Assembly (NCBI RefSeq): GCF_022376445.1
Contig: NW_025955022.1
Location: 124,001-188,000, forward strand
Source of the DNA: Fomitopsis serialis
Taxonomy: Eukaryota; Basidiomycota; Agaricomycetes; Polyporales; Fomitopsidaceae
Length of the DNA: 64,000 bases
Direction of reading: 5' to 3'
The notes under the pieces are model-generated. The model did no database searches and was not told the DNA's origin. It worked only from the letters and a program-made list of their open reading frames with translations. Of this stretch, positions 50,121-61,900 are shown one piece after another. A program made the translations under genes and the position numbers. How positions within the stretch are numbered: the first letter of the stretch is position 1; the number at the start of each line of letters is the position of its first letter.

Positions 50121-50752
50121 TCACCGCTGCAGTTGCTCTGCCCTCTTCTTCAGTCCATCCGCGACCGCCTGGAACCCCTTCATCAAACTGCCATACATGA
50201 ACCACTTGATGAAGTATGCGCCGATGCCACTCATGTCCTCGCGCGTCTCATACAAGGTCTTCCCGTCCTCGACCACACTGAGTGCTTGCCAGCGCTCGGC
50301 ATTCACTAGCCACTTGGGCATGCAGTTGGCCCATGCGATGCGGTGGTTGGTGTGATCGACAGTAGTGATTATCTCCAGTGGTTGCGACGTCGGAGAACGT
50401 GTGAAATCGGAAGAAGGTGGTATGTGGACCTCCATCAAGAGATATGCATTCTCGCGAGCGGTCTGGTCTGGTAGTGGTTCCTTGGTCTTGCCGTCAACGA
50501 TGATCTGCGCATGCCTGCGAGGACGTTAGAGCCTGGTGCGGCGCGTCTAGGTGCATGGAGCCTACACAAATTCATTCCTTAATTCGTTGTAAGCAATGCG
50601 CGATATTATCAATGTACGGGAGAAACTCACCATTCGCCGTAGCTCTGGAAATTGCACAAGACATCCCATACTTTCTCGATGGGAGCGTCGATCACGGAAG
50701 ACGCACTTAGCGTCACAACACCAGCAAATTTAGGCTCTGGTAGGTTTGTCAT
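50121..50752 (-). CDS. SRPBCC/START-like fold protein
   Basis: Three exons: 50752-50631, 50577-50566 (12 nt) and 50514-50121, giving an intact protein of about 175 residues. The pattern SSVIDAPIEKVWDVLCNFQS-YGEWN at the N-terminus and ITTVDHTNHRIAWANCMP with YETREDMSGIGAYFIKWFM and a C-terminal long helix (MKGFQAVADGLKKRAEQL) is that of the SRPBCC fold (polyketide cyclase, Bet v1-like, lipid-binding). These proteins bind hydrophobic ligands in a deep pocket. The ligand cannot be named. No signal peptide, so probably cytosolic. Confidence 0.85.
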
Positions 50753-51457
50753 CGGGAGAGATGTCCGTAATCAACTCGCCTATAATCAAGCGTAAGGGTC
50801 TCCCAGCATGCAAGTCGCGGTGAGAAATCGCGAAAGCGACTGGGAAGAACCCCTCGCGCGTCGCGCGACACGAACATCAACAGTTGCCTTATTTAGACGG
50901 GCACGTGGGGCGCGCGTCTTGGATCGACTCATCTGAGATGCTGCCCTCTCAGTCCTTCTAAACGGTACCTAGGCTGCGAAGGAAATGTATAGTGTACACC
51001 GCACCGAGAGGTATGCGCTTCGAATACGTATGTAGATCTCAGAAAGTACGGAATCCTGCTAGTAACCTGGCCGCCTTAGTAGCACCGGGATCGATATATA
51101 TCAATATCTTCAACATCGCGTCATGGCGCCCTACTAACTTACCCTGTTACCTATTTACAGCGATCTGTACCGAAATGTCCTTCAGCTCGGCATTACACAT
51201 GCACAGCGATTCCTACTATGCATGATCAACAGCTGAGCGGGGGGATCAATCGATCCCAACTCGGGGATGCGACCATGCATAGTAGGGCTTAGCCTACTGC
51301 CGACCACAACTTGAGCGTGGGTTATAATCGTCAATTGATATGTAAGCCTGAGCGACCGCAGTACTTCTAGCTTCAGTGCTCACGCGCACGAGTCAACTCT
51401 GGCGTGTGTATATATACGCACATCCCAGGTGAGCCCATCCGTATTGTTCGGTCGACT
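50753..51457. other. Divergent intergenic region with a cruciform-forming palindrome
   Basis: About 700 bases between the SRPBCC gene and the peptidase gene, which point away from each other. It holds the inverted repeat listed at 51212-51286. No gene is seen. Confidence 0.5.
51212..51286. repeat. Inverted repeat with 13-base perfect arms
   Basis: cctactatgcatg at 51212-51224 is exactly complementary to 51274-51286, and one mismatch away the pairing extends to 16 bases. The 49 bases between the arms contain a second inverted pair (gggatc ... gatccc, about 51241-51256). The whole can fold into a branched hairpin. It lies about 170 bases upstream of the peptidase ATG. Confidence 0.8.
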
Positions 51458-52435
51458 ATGTCGTCTGTCAGCCTAGATGGCATGGAGGGCACAGCACGCT
51501 TCCCTTACCAAAACGAGACCTATACCACCTGGTACAAAGTCGTCGGGGATCTCCCAAACAGTGGTCACCGCCCGCTCGTCATCTTGCACGGCGGGCCCGG
51601 CATGTCGCACCATTACATGCTCCCGCACGGGCAACTTCACGCGCTCTATGGCATCCCCGTCGTGTTCTACGACCAAGTCGGCATCGGGCAGTCGACCCAT
51701 CTGCGGGACAAGCGAGCCGGGTTCTGGACCATGGAACTGTTCATGGACGAGCTTGACAACCTGCTCGCGCACTTGGGCATCCAGGGCGACTTCGACCTCC
51801 TGGGGAATTCGTGGGGCGCGATGCTTGCGGGGCACTATGCCGCCGTGCGCCATCCCGTCGGGATGAAGCACGCCGTGATCGCGAACGGCGGCGCGTCGAT
51901 GAAACTTTGGGAAACCGGCACGAAGCAGCTGCTTAAGCGTCTACAGGACGACGTCAGGGAGGTAATCGAGCGCGGGGAGCGCGAGGGGAGGCGGTATACG
52001 GAGGAGTACAAGGCCGCGATGCACGTCTTCCAGATGAAGCATATTTGCACTGTCGATCCTTGGCCGCAAGAGCTCGTCACGTCCTTCGCTGCCACGGACG
52101 AGGATCCCACTGTGTACGGCATCATGTGAGTGTAACCTCTCAATGGGCTCGACATTGCTGAAGCTGTTGGCAACAGGATTGGCCCATCGGAGTTCAACGT
52201 CAGCGGCACGCTCAAGTCATGGTCCATCGTAGACGAAGTGCAGAACATCACTGCGTCTACGCTCCTGATCAATGCGTACGACGATTCGGCGCAAGACATG
52301 GCGCTGATGCCGTTCTTCCTGAAGGTGAAGCAGGTCAAGTGGGTGCAGTTCGCGTATAGCTCCCACCTTCCAGCATTCGAGGAGCCCGAGAGGTACTTTG
52401 AAGTAGTCGGACGCTTCCTGACGGATTCAGCATAG
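51458..52435 (+). CDS. Proline iminopeptidase-like alpha/beta hydrolase (S33)
   Basis: Two exons (51458-52125, 52177-52435) encode 308 residues, intact and of normal length. LVILHGGPGMSHHYMLP is the oxyanion-hole HGGPG motif of prolyl aminopeptidases. VVFYDQVGIGQST follows, then the nucleophile elbow DLLGNSWGAMLAGHYA with Ser in GNSWG. Near the C-terminus STLLINAYDDSAQ carries the likely acid Asp and YSSHLPAFEEPERY the His of the triad. The family removes N-terminal proline from peptides. Several fungal members hydrolyse other amides, so the substrate is open. No signal peptide, likely cytosolic. Confidence 0.93.
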
Positions 52436-53220
52436 TTAGTGCTTGCTTTAGGTATGAAACGGTATGAGCGAGGTATCTGCACCGCTTGACAGTCAGACTA
52501 GCGGAAACCCGTGCTCCGCTACGGACTGGAGGTTATCAATGATTGCATGCTCCCTCGGCCGCGCGTGGACTCGGAGTCTTCACAGCTATGATACACAACA
52601 GTCCTATGCCAGTACTGCTGTGCGCGAAGATGTATACGCTGTAGTGAGTCACTACGCAAAGGCCACTCAGCCGCCTCCCTTCGGGAGTCGGCTTCGTGAC
52701 CTCATTGAGCATTTTTCTGCTTGCAATAAACATAAATGTAAATACGAATTCCGTAGCACATTTATGATCAAGTCGTCTGTTGCCCAACCTATGGCTAGTG
52801 CTAGTGAACGGGGCCAGGATGGGCACGGGTAGCACCGCGAGTGTGCAGGTGTAGAAATCCCCTGAAGACGAGGACGCGCGTCAAGTCGAGAGCAGCGGGG
52901 ACTTCTGGTATATCGAGTATACCCCGTTCGAACGCGTGAAGACCTGCTACGTACATGCGAACTATGTAGCTACTCCGATCACGTGCAGTAGGCGCTACAC
53001 CCCATATTCCGTCAGCAGGGCGCATACCGCACTCGCGACCCGCGATCTGCATACCCATACCCTGCCCGGGTTCACCGCCGGTGTCGGCGGTGGACCACTG
53101 GTTGACTTACCTCGGTGGTATCTGCGCGGGTTTGGGCTTGTTGCCTGCACCCGCCGTCCTCCCTGTCCTCCGTCTTTGCTCCTCAGACGCCATCCTCACG
53201 CGCTCCCGCCTGCTCGCCGC
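52436..53220. other. Intergenic, no supported gene
   Basis: About 800 bases after the peptidase gene, with 3' UTR sequence and no recognisable features before the GC-rich repeat block starts. Confidence 0.45.
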
Positions 53221-53239
53221 TATGCCCGTACCCACTGCG

Positions 53240-54450
53240 CTCTCGTCGGCTGCGTTGGCATGCGGGACACTGGCCCTGTGTGCCCGCAGTCGGCGTATTG
53301 CGCATGACCCGGCCCTGCCCTTCGCTCGCGCGCGCGCGGTCCCTTCGTCGGCGGGGTTTGCGTGCTCGTCATTCGCCCTGCGAGCTCGCGGTCGCCATGT
53401 GTGTGTCGTCTTCCGGTCGTGTGCCCACTCGCCCGACCGATTGTGTGACCGCTCGCCCGCCCACTCGTCTGCCTGCGTGCGCGTTCATCGGCCGTGTCTG
53501 CGTACTGGGCATTCGCCCTCCACGCTCGCGGTCGGTGTGTTGCGTGTGCGCCGGCCTGCCCAACAACGTTGCCATTGCTGGTCTTTTTCTCAGCACGTGG
53601 GGTCTGCCCACCATCTGCTCGCTCGCGTCCACACCCACTCGATTCCGTACTCACCCTCCACCCATCCTCCTCGCCGCTATGCTCGCACCTGTGGTCCGCT
53701 CATCGGCCACGCATGCACAGGGGACCTCTGCCCTGCGTGCTAGTGGTCGGTGGTGTTGCCGTGCGCCCACTGTCTACTTGCCCTTACGCATTCTTCACTC
53801 ACACGCGGGTGGTCCATTCATCGGTCGTGTTTGCGTGACGTGCATTCGCCCGGTGCGCTCTGACGTGCGCGCCGTCACCTACCGTGCTTCACGTCGCCGC
53901 GCCCTGTGACTGCAGTCAGCGCGCTCGCTCGCGTGCGTCTGCACTCACCTTTCCCCGATGCCCTTCTTTAGCTCTCGCGCATGCCATCCGTTCATCGGCT
54001 GTGTCTGCACGCAGGGCATTGGCCCTGCATGCTCGTGGTCATTGTGCGTCTTGTGCCCGTGCTGTTCAAGTTTGTGTTGCTGCACGTCACGCCCGCCAGC
54101 CCCTCGCCCTCGCCCTCGCTGTGCATGTCGTGGCCCACTTGTCTACCCGCTCGCATGCCTGCGTACGCGTTCGTCGGCCGCGTCTGCGTGCACTGGATGT
54201 TCGCCCACCGCGCTCACGGGCGGCAGTGGACGTGTGCGCTGTCGCCTGCCACCCGCCCGCCCGCTCTCCCGCCCGCCCGCTCTCCCGCCCGCTCTCCCGC
54301 CCATCCACTTGCTTGCACATCCAATTGCCCGTCCACGTGTGCTCACCTGCGCACCAGCTCGCCCGCCTGTCCACTGGCTCCACGCGTGTTCGTCGGCCGT
54401 GTCTGCGTGCTGGGCATTCGCCCGGCGTGCTCGCGCTCGGCGTGCGCATC
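53240..54450. repeat. Degenerate GC-rich minisatellite, about eight core copies
   Basis: A core close to ttcgtcggccgtgtctgcg, followed by (c/t)gggcattcgccc and gcgtgctcgcggtcgg, recurs at about 53241, 53344, 53484, 53699, 53817, 53991, 54170 and 54389. Spacing varies from about 100 to 220 bases. Between cores, blocks such as gctcgcccgcccactcgtctgcctgcg also recur. A simple tandem of cccgctctcccgc units lies at about 54250-54302. Long stop-free frames here are a by-product of GC content and are not genes. Confidence 0.75.
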
Positions 54451-55379
54451 GCGTTCAATGTCACCACGGTGACTGCACCCTGAGGAAGGTCAACTCCGGT
54501 GCTTCAGACCACTGGGAAGAAAGACGTACATTCTGGCTACTTCCCTCTAATCTGTATGCGGGAGCCTGCATCTCGGACGACCTAGCCTGCTTGTGTGTCC
54601 TGTCATCCGGTCGCTCAAGCGCTCACTAAGAGGATAGTACAGTGTGAGAATATGACTGGCATACCCTTGGCCTTCAATACTTCAATCCCTAGTCGGGCTC
54701 ATCATCTCCTGCGCTTGACGATCCTCACGCCGACGCGCACTCCATGGAGTCTTGACAGGCGGTGGTATAGCTGCCATTTGTGCCGAGTTATTGTGGCGAA
54801 GGCGGGCAAAGGACGGCAGTGTAGCGGCATAAGTAAATTCAAGCCATCTGCATGGATATGGAAAAAGTGTCCGCTGTGCAGAACGTGTGGAGCGAGGGCC
54901 TCCGAGCTTGCAGAGGAGGAACGCACAGTGGCTGAGGGCGCCGCGTCAGACTCAAGAGGTCGGGCAGCGCTCGGTGTTCGTCTCTCAGCCAATGAGATGT
55001 CATCTTTGTCTCGTCCAATTGTCTGCCGTGTGAAAATTATCGACGCCTCTTGTAGAGTAGATGTAGAGTAGATTGTAGAGTAGATGTAGTCAGGATCGCA
55101 GCACGCTGCGAGTACTAGTGGGTGGGACTGGTAACGGCATCGTTCTGCCTCAACGCTATCGTGCAAAAGTGTCGGTGCGATTGTGTACACTCACGCTGAT
55201 AGAGCACAATTTACCTTCTCTGTCACCGGCGTACTGGTTCGTAGCAGCTGACCCACAGGATTCAGCATTGCATGGGAACACGAGCGATAAGGACCCTGCA
55301 CGCCAGCCGCCAGGGCCATAGATAGATGCGACTGCCATTGGGTTGGACAGGCTCTACCTGCTCTCGGGGTTAGGTCAGT
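54451..55379. other. Upstream region of alcohol oxidase 3
   Basis: About 930 bases with no supported gene. A short tandem repeat of the 11-12 base unit tgtagagtaga (about four copies) lies at 55051-55090. No clear TATA box was found near the ATG at 55380. Confidence 0.5.
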
Positions 55380-57993
55380 ATGGCAAACAGCAAGCACGAA
55401 GACACACCTCTAGAAGTAGACATTATTGTAGCGGGAGGCAAGTAGAGTGTCTAATCGCGCACAAGGAACTAGATTGGACTGACTCCCTGTTGTTCCTGCA
55501 GGTGGCACCGCCGGGTGCGTCGTCGCAGGCCGCCTAGCAGCCGCAGACCCCTCCCTGCGCATCCTAGTCCTCGAAGCGGGCCCTCCTACGCACGAAGACC
55601 TCGCACACACCCAGCCGGCACGATATCTCACGCATCTCCTCCCCGGCAGTCGCACCATCAAGCTCTACGAAGGGAAGGAGAGCGAATTTCTGGGCGGGAG
55701 GAGACCCGTCGTTCCGTGTGCGCAGTGCTTGGGCGGCGGTTCGAGTGTGAATTGTGAGTGGACGTGTCTGGTAGTTGAGCTGAAATAGTTGAGGCTTGTG
55801 TAGTCGCGATGTATGCGCGTGCGGCGGCGTCGGACTACGATGACTGGGAGACGGTACATGGGAATCCAGGGTGGGGTTCGAAGGACCTGCTCCCACTATT
55901 CAAGAAGGTGCGTGAGCGCGGGCCAGAGGTGAAGCGAGTGAAGCGCGCACATTGAAATTGTCGGTATCACCAGTGCGAGACGTACCAGGTCACGTCGGGA
56001 AAGGAGACACATGGTTACGAAGGGCCTTTGAAGGTATCGTACGGAGGACACTTCACGAACCTCGGGCAGCAATTCCTCGACGTAGCCAGTCGGTACGACA
56101 GAACCCGCAGAGTGACCGACGACCCGAACGACCTAGGCGAATGCAATGCGTATGCGGTAAGCAGAACGGAAAATCCGTGACGTTGCTACCACTCACCATG
56201 TGTAAATGTGCAGAGGTGGCAGAAGTAAGCACACACAACAGCACACAACCCCCGAGGCTGTCTTGCTGATCACCACCTGAATGCAGGTGGATCGACGCTG
56301 AGAAGGGAACAAGGTCAGACGTAGCTCATCACTACATCTACAACCAGGCGCACAACAAAAACCTCATCATCATGACCGGCTTTCACGTTAGGAGAGTCAT
56401 CTTCGAGTGCGTATACGCCCACGCTCGCGGAACTCCTCGACGAATTGACCGAGTATGCAGCGGGAAACGTGCAGCAGGAGTAGAATACGTCCCGAACATC
56501 AGGGTGCACCCTGAGCTCGAGCTGGGTGAGGTCCGCGTAGCCAAGGCTTCCCTGATGATCGTCCTTTCCGCGGGAGCGTTTGGGTCCCCAGCAATTCTGG
56601 AGAGGTCAGGTATCGGTGCTGATCGTCTCATGCGATCACTCGGGATCGCGCCTGTCGTCGACTTACCTGGTGTCGGCGAGAACTATCAAGGCCCGTTCAT
56701 ATGTCCAAATGACGCACGGAAATCTGACAAACTTGCTTGACAGACCACGACGTCTGCTTCACGCCGTATCTAGTAGGCGAGGAAGCAGACACACTGGACG
56801 GGATCATCCGCAGTGAACCGAAGGAACTTGAGAGTGAGTCCACATACTGGATGCGCCGCCGACTGACCTCCGAGTAGCTCACTTATTCGGGTAGAGTGGT
56901 CTGCACAGTGGCTAGAGAGTGGTAATGGCTTGATGGCGCATAAGTGCGTACCTGTGTGACTCCAAGGAACGGTGCTTGATATTTTCCCAAGCGGTGTCGA
57001 CGCAGGCATCAAGATACGACCCTCTGAGAAAGAGTTGGACGACATTGGCCCTGAGTTCCGACAGCGATGGGAGGACTACTATGCGAACTCACCTGATAAA
57101 CCAGTTTTCTGGCTGGGAGCTCTTTCGATGTACGTGGTTGCTTCGTTTGTGCGCTGCCATACCCAAATTTGAGTCTTCCAGGTTCGTCGGAGACCCATCT
57201 ACAGTACCAGCAAGAAAGTACTGCTCAGCGGATTACTTCCTCGACTATCCCGCATCCATTGGCTACGTCCACATCACATCCGCTGACAACGTGAACGCTG
57301 CTCCGGACTTCGACCCAAAGTACTTCAGTCGGTGAGCGCGTCCCAACCGCCATCCACTTACGTTCGTCTCACTCAACCCCCATCGATGTAGCCAAGAGGA
57401 CGTCGTGCTTCTGCGCTGGGCATACAAGCGCGGCAGGGAGATAATGCGGCGCATGCCCTTGTACCGCGGAGAGTACGCACCTGCCCACCCTCAATTCCAC
57501 GAGGACAGCGACGCAGTTTGTCGGCAAGACAGGCCGCCCGTAGATGTCATCGCGCCGGATATCGTGTATACGAAGGAGGATGATGCGGCGATAGACGAGT
57601 TCTTGCGGAAGTACGTCTCGACGACCTGGCATTCGGTTGGTGGACTGTTCTTCGGTGTTGTTTGTCGTTCACTGACTGCGCAGTAATCCAGATGGGGACC
57701 TGTGCGATGAAGGCGCGCAGTGACGGCGGAGTAGTAGATTCCCGCCTGAGGGTCTATGGAGTAGAAGGGCTCATGGTGGCAGGTGAGCAAGCTTGGCGCC
57801 CAGGGGAATGGACGCTGATAGCCTATAGACTTGTCCATTGCGCCGGCCAATGTCTCTGCAGTGAGTGTAGTGGACTCGTTGTATTCGTGGCCTTAATTAA
57901 CCTGATGTATAGAATACATACTCGACTGCCGTCGTGATCGGAGAGAAGGCAGCCGTTCTCGTCGCAGAGGAGCTTGAAATACGCGGTGTCTGA
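55380..57993 (+). CDS. GMC alcohol oxidase 3 (AA3_3)
   Basis: The complete member of the trio. It has the same 15-exon layout as genes 1 and 2, including the 11-nt micro-exon at 56214-56224 coding RWQ and part of K. The N-terminus TPLEVDIIVAGGGTAGCVV is the FAD-binding motif. PVVPCAQCLGGGSSVN, GAFGSPAILERSGIGADRL, DLPGVGENYQ, GYVHITSADNVNAAPDFD and TTWHS-MGTCAMKARSDGG follow, ending with NTYSTAVVIGEKAAVLVAEE. No signal peptide, as is usual for peroxisomal or non-classically exported alcohol oxidases. The intron after GVGENYQ appears to begin GCCCGT instead of GT (56691), a weak non-canonical donor or a sequence error. All other joins are canonical. Confidence 0.95.
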
Positions 57994-58903
57994 CTTGTAA
58001 TCTGTATTGGTGAATAATCAGTCAAATATCCAGTCGGACGACTTGCCTGCACGCCGATCAGAGATCGCGAGGTGTCCATCTTCATGAAGACGAGAGCAGA
58101 CTGAATGCGTCTCTGGACTCAATGCGCAGCTACAGTACAGGTTACTTCGCTGTGACGAGAAAGAAACAGCCCAAGGCGAGCACAGGGCGAAACTGAGGTA
58201 ATCTCACCGAGGATGTGCAGTGCATAGCTCCGAGTCTTCTCATCCTTTGGCACGAACAAATAGCTTCCCCAACCGCGCACAAATCAGTGCCGTGTGAGCC
58301 CGGGCATCGCTCAATAGCTGCGAAGATCATCTATTATGTTGATGCTGTGTTCAGGAAGGACTGCTAGCTTGAGCCTGAAGCTTACAGTGAATTTAACTTG
58401 TGGCCTTCATGAAAGCACATCGTATGACGGATTGTACTTCCGAAGTCGTGATACTGTAACTCTCCAACGGCACCCCAAAGACCTTCAAATTAGATTCCGT
58501 TAGCAGGTTGATTCACGGAGAGAAGTATGCAAACACGTACGATTCATGACAGTCGGGCACAAACACCCGCTTGGTGGCGGTGAGCCCAAACTGTGCCGCA
58601 AACAGGGCGCCGGGGCGCGTCTGCCACGCGAGCACAAGTCCTTAGTCTTGCCTGTCATTTGCAACTCCGTGAACGGACGGCGACCTGCCGCAACTCGCCT
58701 TTCCTGACCTGCACGACTACCTTCCTCCTCAGCCTCCGCGATTCTTCCTGCTGGTGGGGGCTTGATTGGCGCACGCTCGCGCTCACCGCTGCTTTGCTAT
58801 ACTCTGAATCTGACATCGAAGCCTCGAGATCAGAACGCGTGATTCATAGGCTCAGGCTGTATTGCCCTGCACGAAGACGACTTCAAGCTTCGGATCCCAT
58901 ACC
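57994..58903. other. Intergenic, promoter of the Unc13-like gene
   Basis: About 900 bases with only short frames and no family signal. It holds the 3' UTR of alcohol oxidase 3 and the promoter of the following gene. Confidence 0.45.
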
Positions 58904-61900
58904 ATGTCAAGACGTAGCCACGCCGGTTCAGTGCATCATGAACGGAGGGTGTCGAAGTTCCGTGTGTCCGACGAGGACTTAATGAAGTGCGTCGTGCTGC
59001 CGCAGTGCAGACCAAACGTTAACCATCTCCACTCGCTATAGCTACATATTCCGTGTCGCGTAAGTCCCGATGAACACTACGTTAGATCTCATTAATGTTC
59101 CTGCAGGTATCTGAGCTATCAGCTACAGCCCAAGCCCGTCGAGACCCATGCCGAGGAGGAATCCAAGTCGTCAGATTACTCTGCCCGAATACAGGGCGCC
59201 CTCCACAACTCCATCTTCTCCATTGGTGATCTCTTCAAGGACTTGCGAGATGGACCCAAGTCCGTGAGGTTTCCGAAGGATCTGCTGAAGGTGCTGGAGC
59301 AGAAGCTGCAGAATATTGCAATGGGCAAGGACCCAGCGTGCGTGATAGTCTTGATGACTCAACGACGTCAATCTGAGCTCTCCCCAGATACTCTGAACAG
59401 CTCACGCGGAGAACTATGGCGGTCTTTTATGGGCGAGTGCAGGACGAGACCTTCAAACGACAAATGAAGGAGAATCGCAAGATCGAGGAGCTAATCCTCA
59501 TGTTTGCAACGAACGCCACGAATGTCCTGAAGAAGGAACCTTCCTTGGCCGGCGATGGCTGGAAGCTTGAGCTGAACAACCACATCGCTTACTTCATTCG
59601 CCTGCTTCGGGAATGCTTACGACAAATCAGCCACGTACCGCCAGAATTGACGGCTCGGCTAGACATGTATGCAGAGAAGCTCGCACCATCACAAGCTCCC
59701 AGCGACTCTGGTTACGATTCGTCTTCAACACGCGACTCCATGGTGTCCCCGAAGCGAGTCAGCCAGCACATCTCTGACATGCCCTTGCTCTTGACTGCCG
59801 CCCAGTTGTTCAAGCTACCGGAGTCTTCAATACAACAGGAGATGCAAGAACTTGGAAAGTACTGTACTCCGAAGGCAAGCCATCCGCTCATGCATTCTTG
59901 CACATTCGGTTTACCCTCTATCAGGCTGCTCTCACAGACTTGAAGGTATCCGCCTAGCCTTTGGTCCCGCTGAGCTCCTGTGCTGACAGACTATCAGACT
60001 TGTCTCAAGAACATCAATGCTGGTGCTGCTTTCCCTGGCCGCCGCGACGACTTCGAGAGTGAAGCAGCGTGGCAATATTGGCGAACGCTCGAAACGTCTC
60101 ACCTATCCCAGCTCATGCTTGTTATGGTACAGGTCAACCCCGAGATCGCCAAGGGCCCATCCACAGAACCTCCCCTCTCCGCTGGCCCGAATGGGCGCCC
60201 CGGATCCATGTACTCACAACGGTCTACCAGGCCGGACTCATTCTATGCCGCGGGCACGTCACAACGGAACGCATCCATCAGCAGTAGACATTCACTGCAC
60301 CATGCGAATAGTATCACCGCCGACGACTTCGGTAACATCGAGGAGGAGGTCGATGGCGACGACGACATTCCCGTCGGGCACCACTTCACCTTCATCCCTC
60401 CGAACCCACGGAAGTACTACAAGCGGCTGCTGGAGCACTGTCTCATCGCGGATCTGGAGGCGATGCTCAGTCCGACAGTAGGTGATGACGACGAGGTTTC
60501 GCTAGGAATACTCTCCTCACCACACATCGAGCTGATCAACGAGGTCGCGCTGCGGTGGCGGATAGGCCAGCCGTATCGTGTGACGTGCTTCCTGGATCTC
60601 GTGAGGCAGTTTTATGAGCGGAATGAGGTGCCGCTGGAGTGCATCCCCGAGGCGCTGCAGAACATACAGAAAGTCCTGAGCGAGGTCGAGCTGGAGAAGT
60701 GGCCGATGCAAGATGTAAGGCCCCTTGGCTCACATACCTATCTGACTGGTGTATTGACCGACCTTCATGCCAGCGCGATTACCTAGCACAGGTGTACGGC
60801 AGCCTCTTCAGCATATTCTTATCCTCCCTCTACCATGCCATGGAAGCCATCCCGAACCTGAAGCAGTCTGAGGTAGCGCCCTTCATTCACATCCTCGAGG
60901 TAGTTCGCGCGAGCGGGCTGCTCGAGAAGTACGACGTCGACGTGGCCGCCCGGGTCGCTGATGTCCAGGAACAAGTGCGCACCGTAGCTGCTCGCTACTA
61001 CGGCCAGAAACGGCAGGAGTTCCTCGCAGCACCAGGGGTGAACAAGGCGCTCCCGCATCTGCTCATGACAGACGAGATCGAGAAGGCCGCGAAGCTGCTG
61101 GACAAGCGGTTCCCTGAGCCTATACTTGGGTACGCGTGCGTGCTTGCTGCCTTCGTCTGTGCGGAATGGCCTGACGTTTTGCCGCAGTCGACTGGACATC
61201 GTGTCGTTAGTGGTCGAGGTCCAGGTGCCGCACTTCCTCATAGACCTGGACGACTCGCGGAAACGACTATTCGAAGACTCTATGAACGGGCCAACACCTG
61301 ATGTCCCGATTCAGGACGTTTTCGCGCTTTATCGACGTGCGAAGACCCTGATGGCCATGTTCAATGCTTTCGTGCCAAAGTGAGTACACTCGAATTCAGA
61401 AGCCAGTTGTGGACTGTGGCATTGAACATTCTGCAGTGGAGATATCCAGTTCGACCTGGGAGGGTACTTCCAGCCATACGTACAGCAATGGCTAGTCAAT
61501 ATGGACAACAAGACAACCCAGTGGGTCCAAGCTGTGAGGATTTTCCCATCCCGTTCTACTTATATATGCTTACCCACATCTCGCTGTAGGCGATCGCGGC
61601 GGACAAAGTATGTTATGTGGTGCAAGGAATGTTCGCAACTGAGCATAACTGACTACGCTGTGACAGTTCCAACCAGAAGGTACGGAGGGGCACAGTTCTT
61701 CTATCATTGATCTGTTCGATTCTTTGCGGAGCCCTATCACGTTCCTGGAGGAACTGGAATGGGAGGATGAATACCAGGAGGCGAGGTTCTTCACGAGCTT
61801 GTCTAAGGTGAGATAGGGAACAGGGCGCTCCGCCTTGACGTTTTCTGGCTGACCTATCTGCGTAGACCATCAGCAAGGCGATTGAGCAGTACTGTCGAAG

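Noticed and set aside
53115..54629. Several frames of 160-260 codons
   Set aside because: They lie in the GC-rich minisatellite, overlap in all three frames and show Cys/His/Arg-rich random composition.
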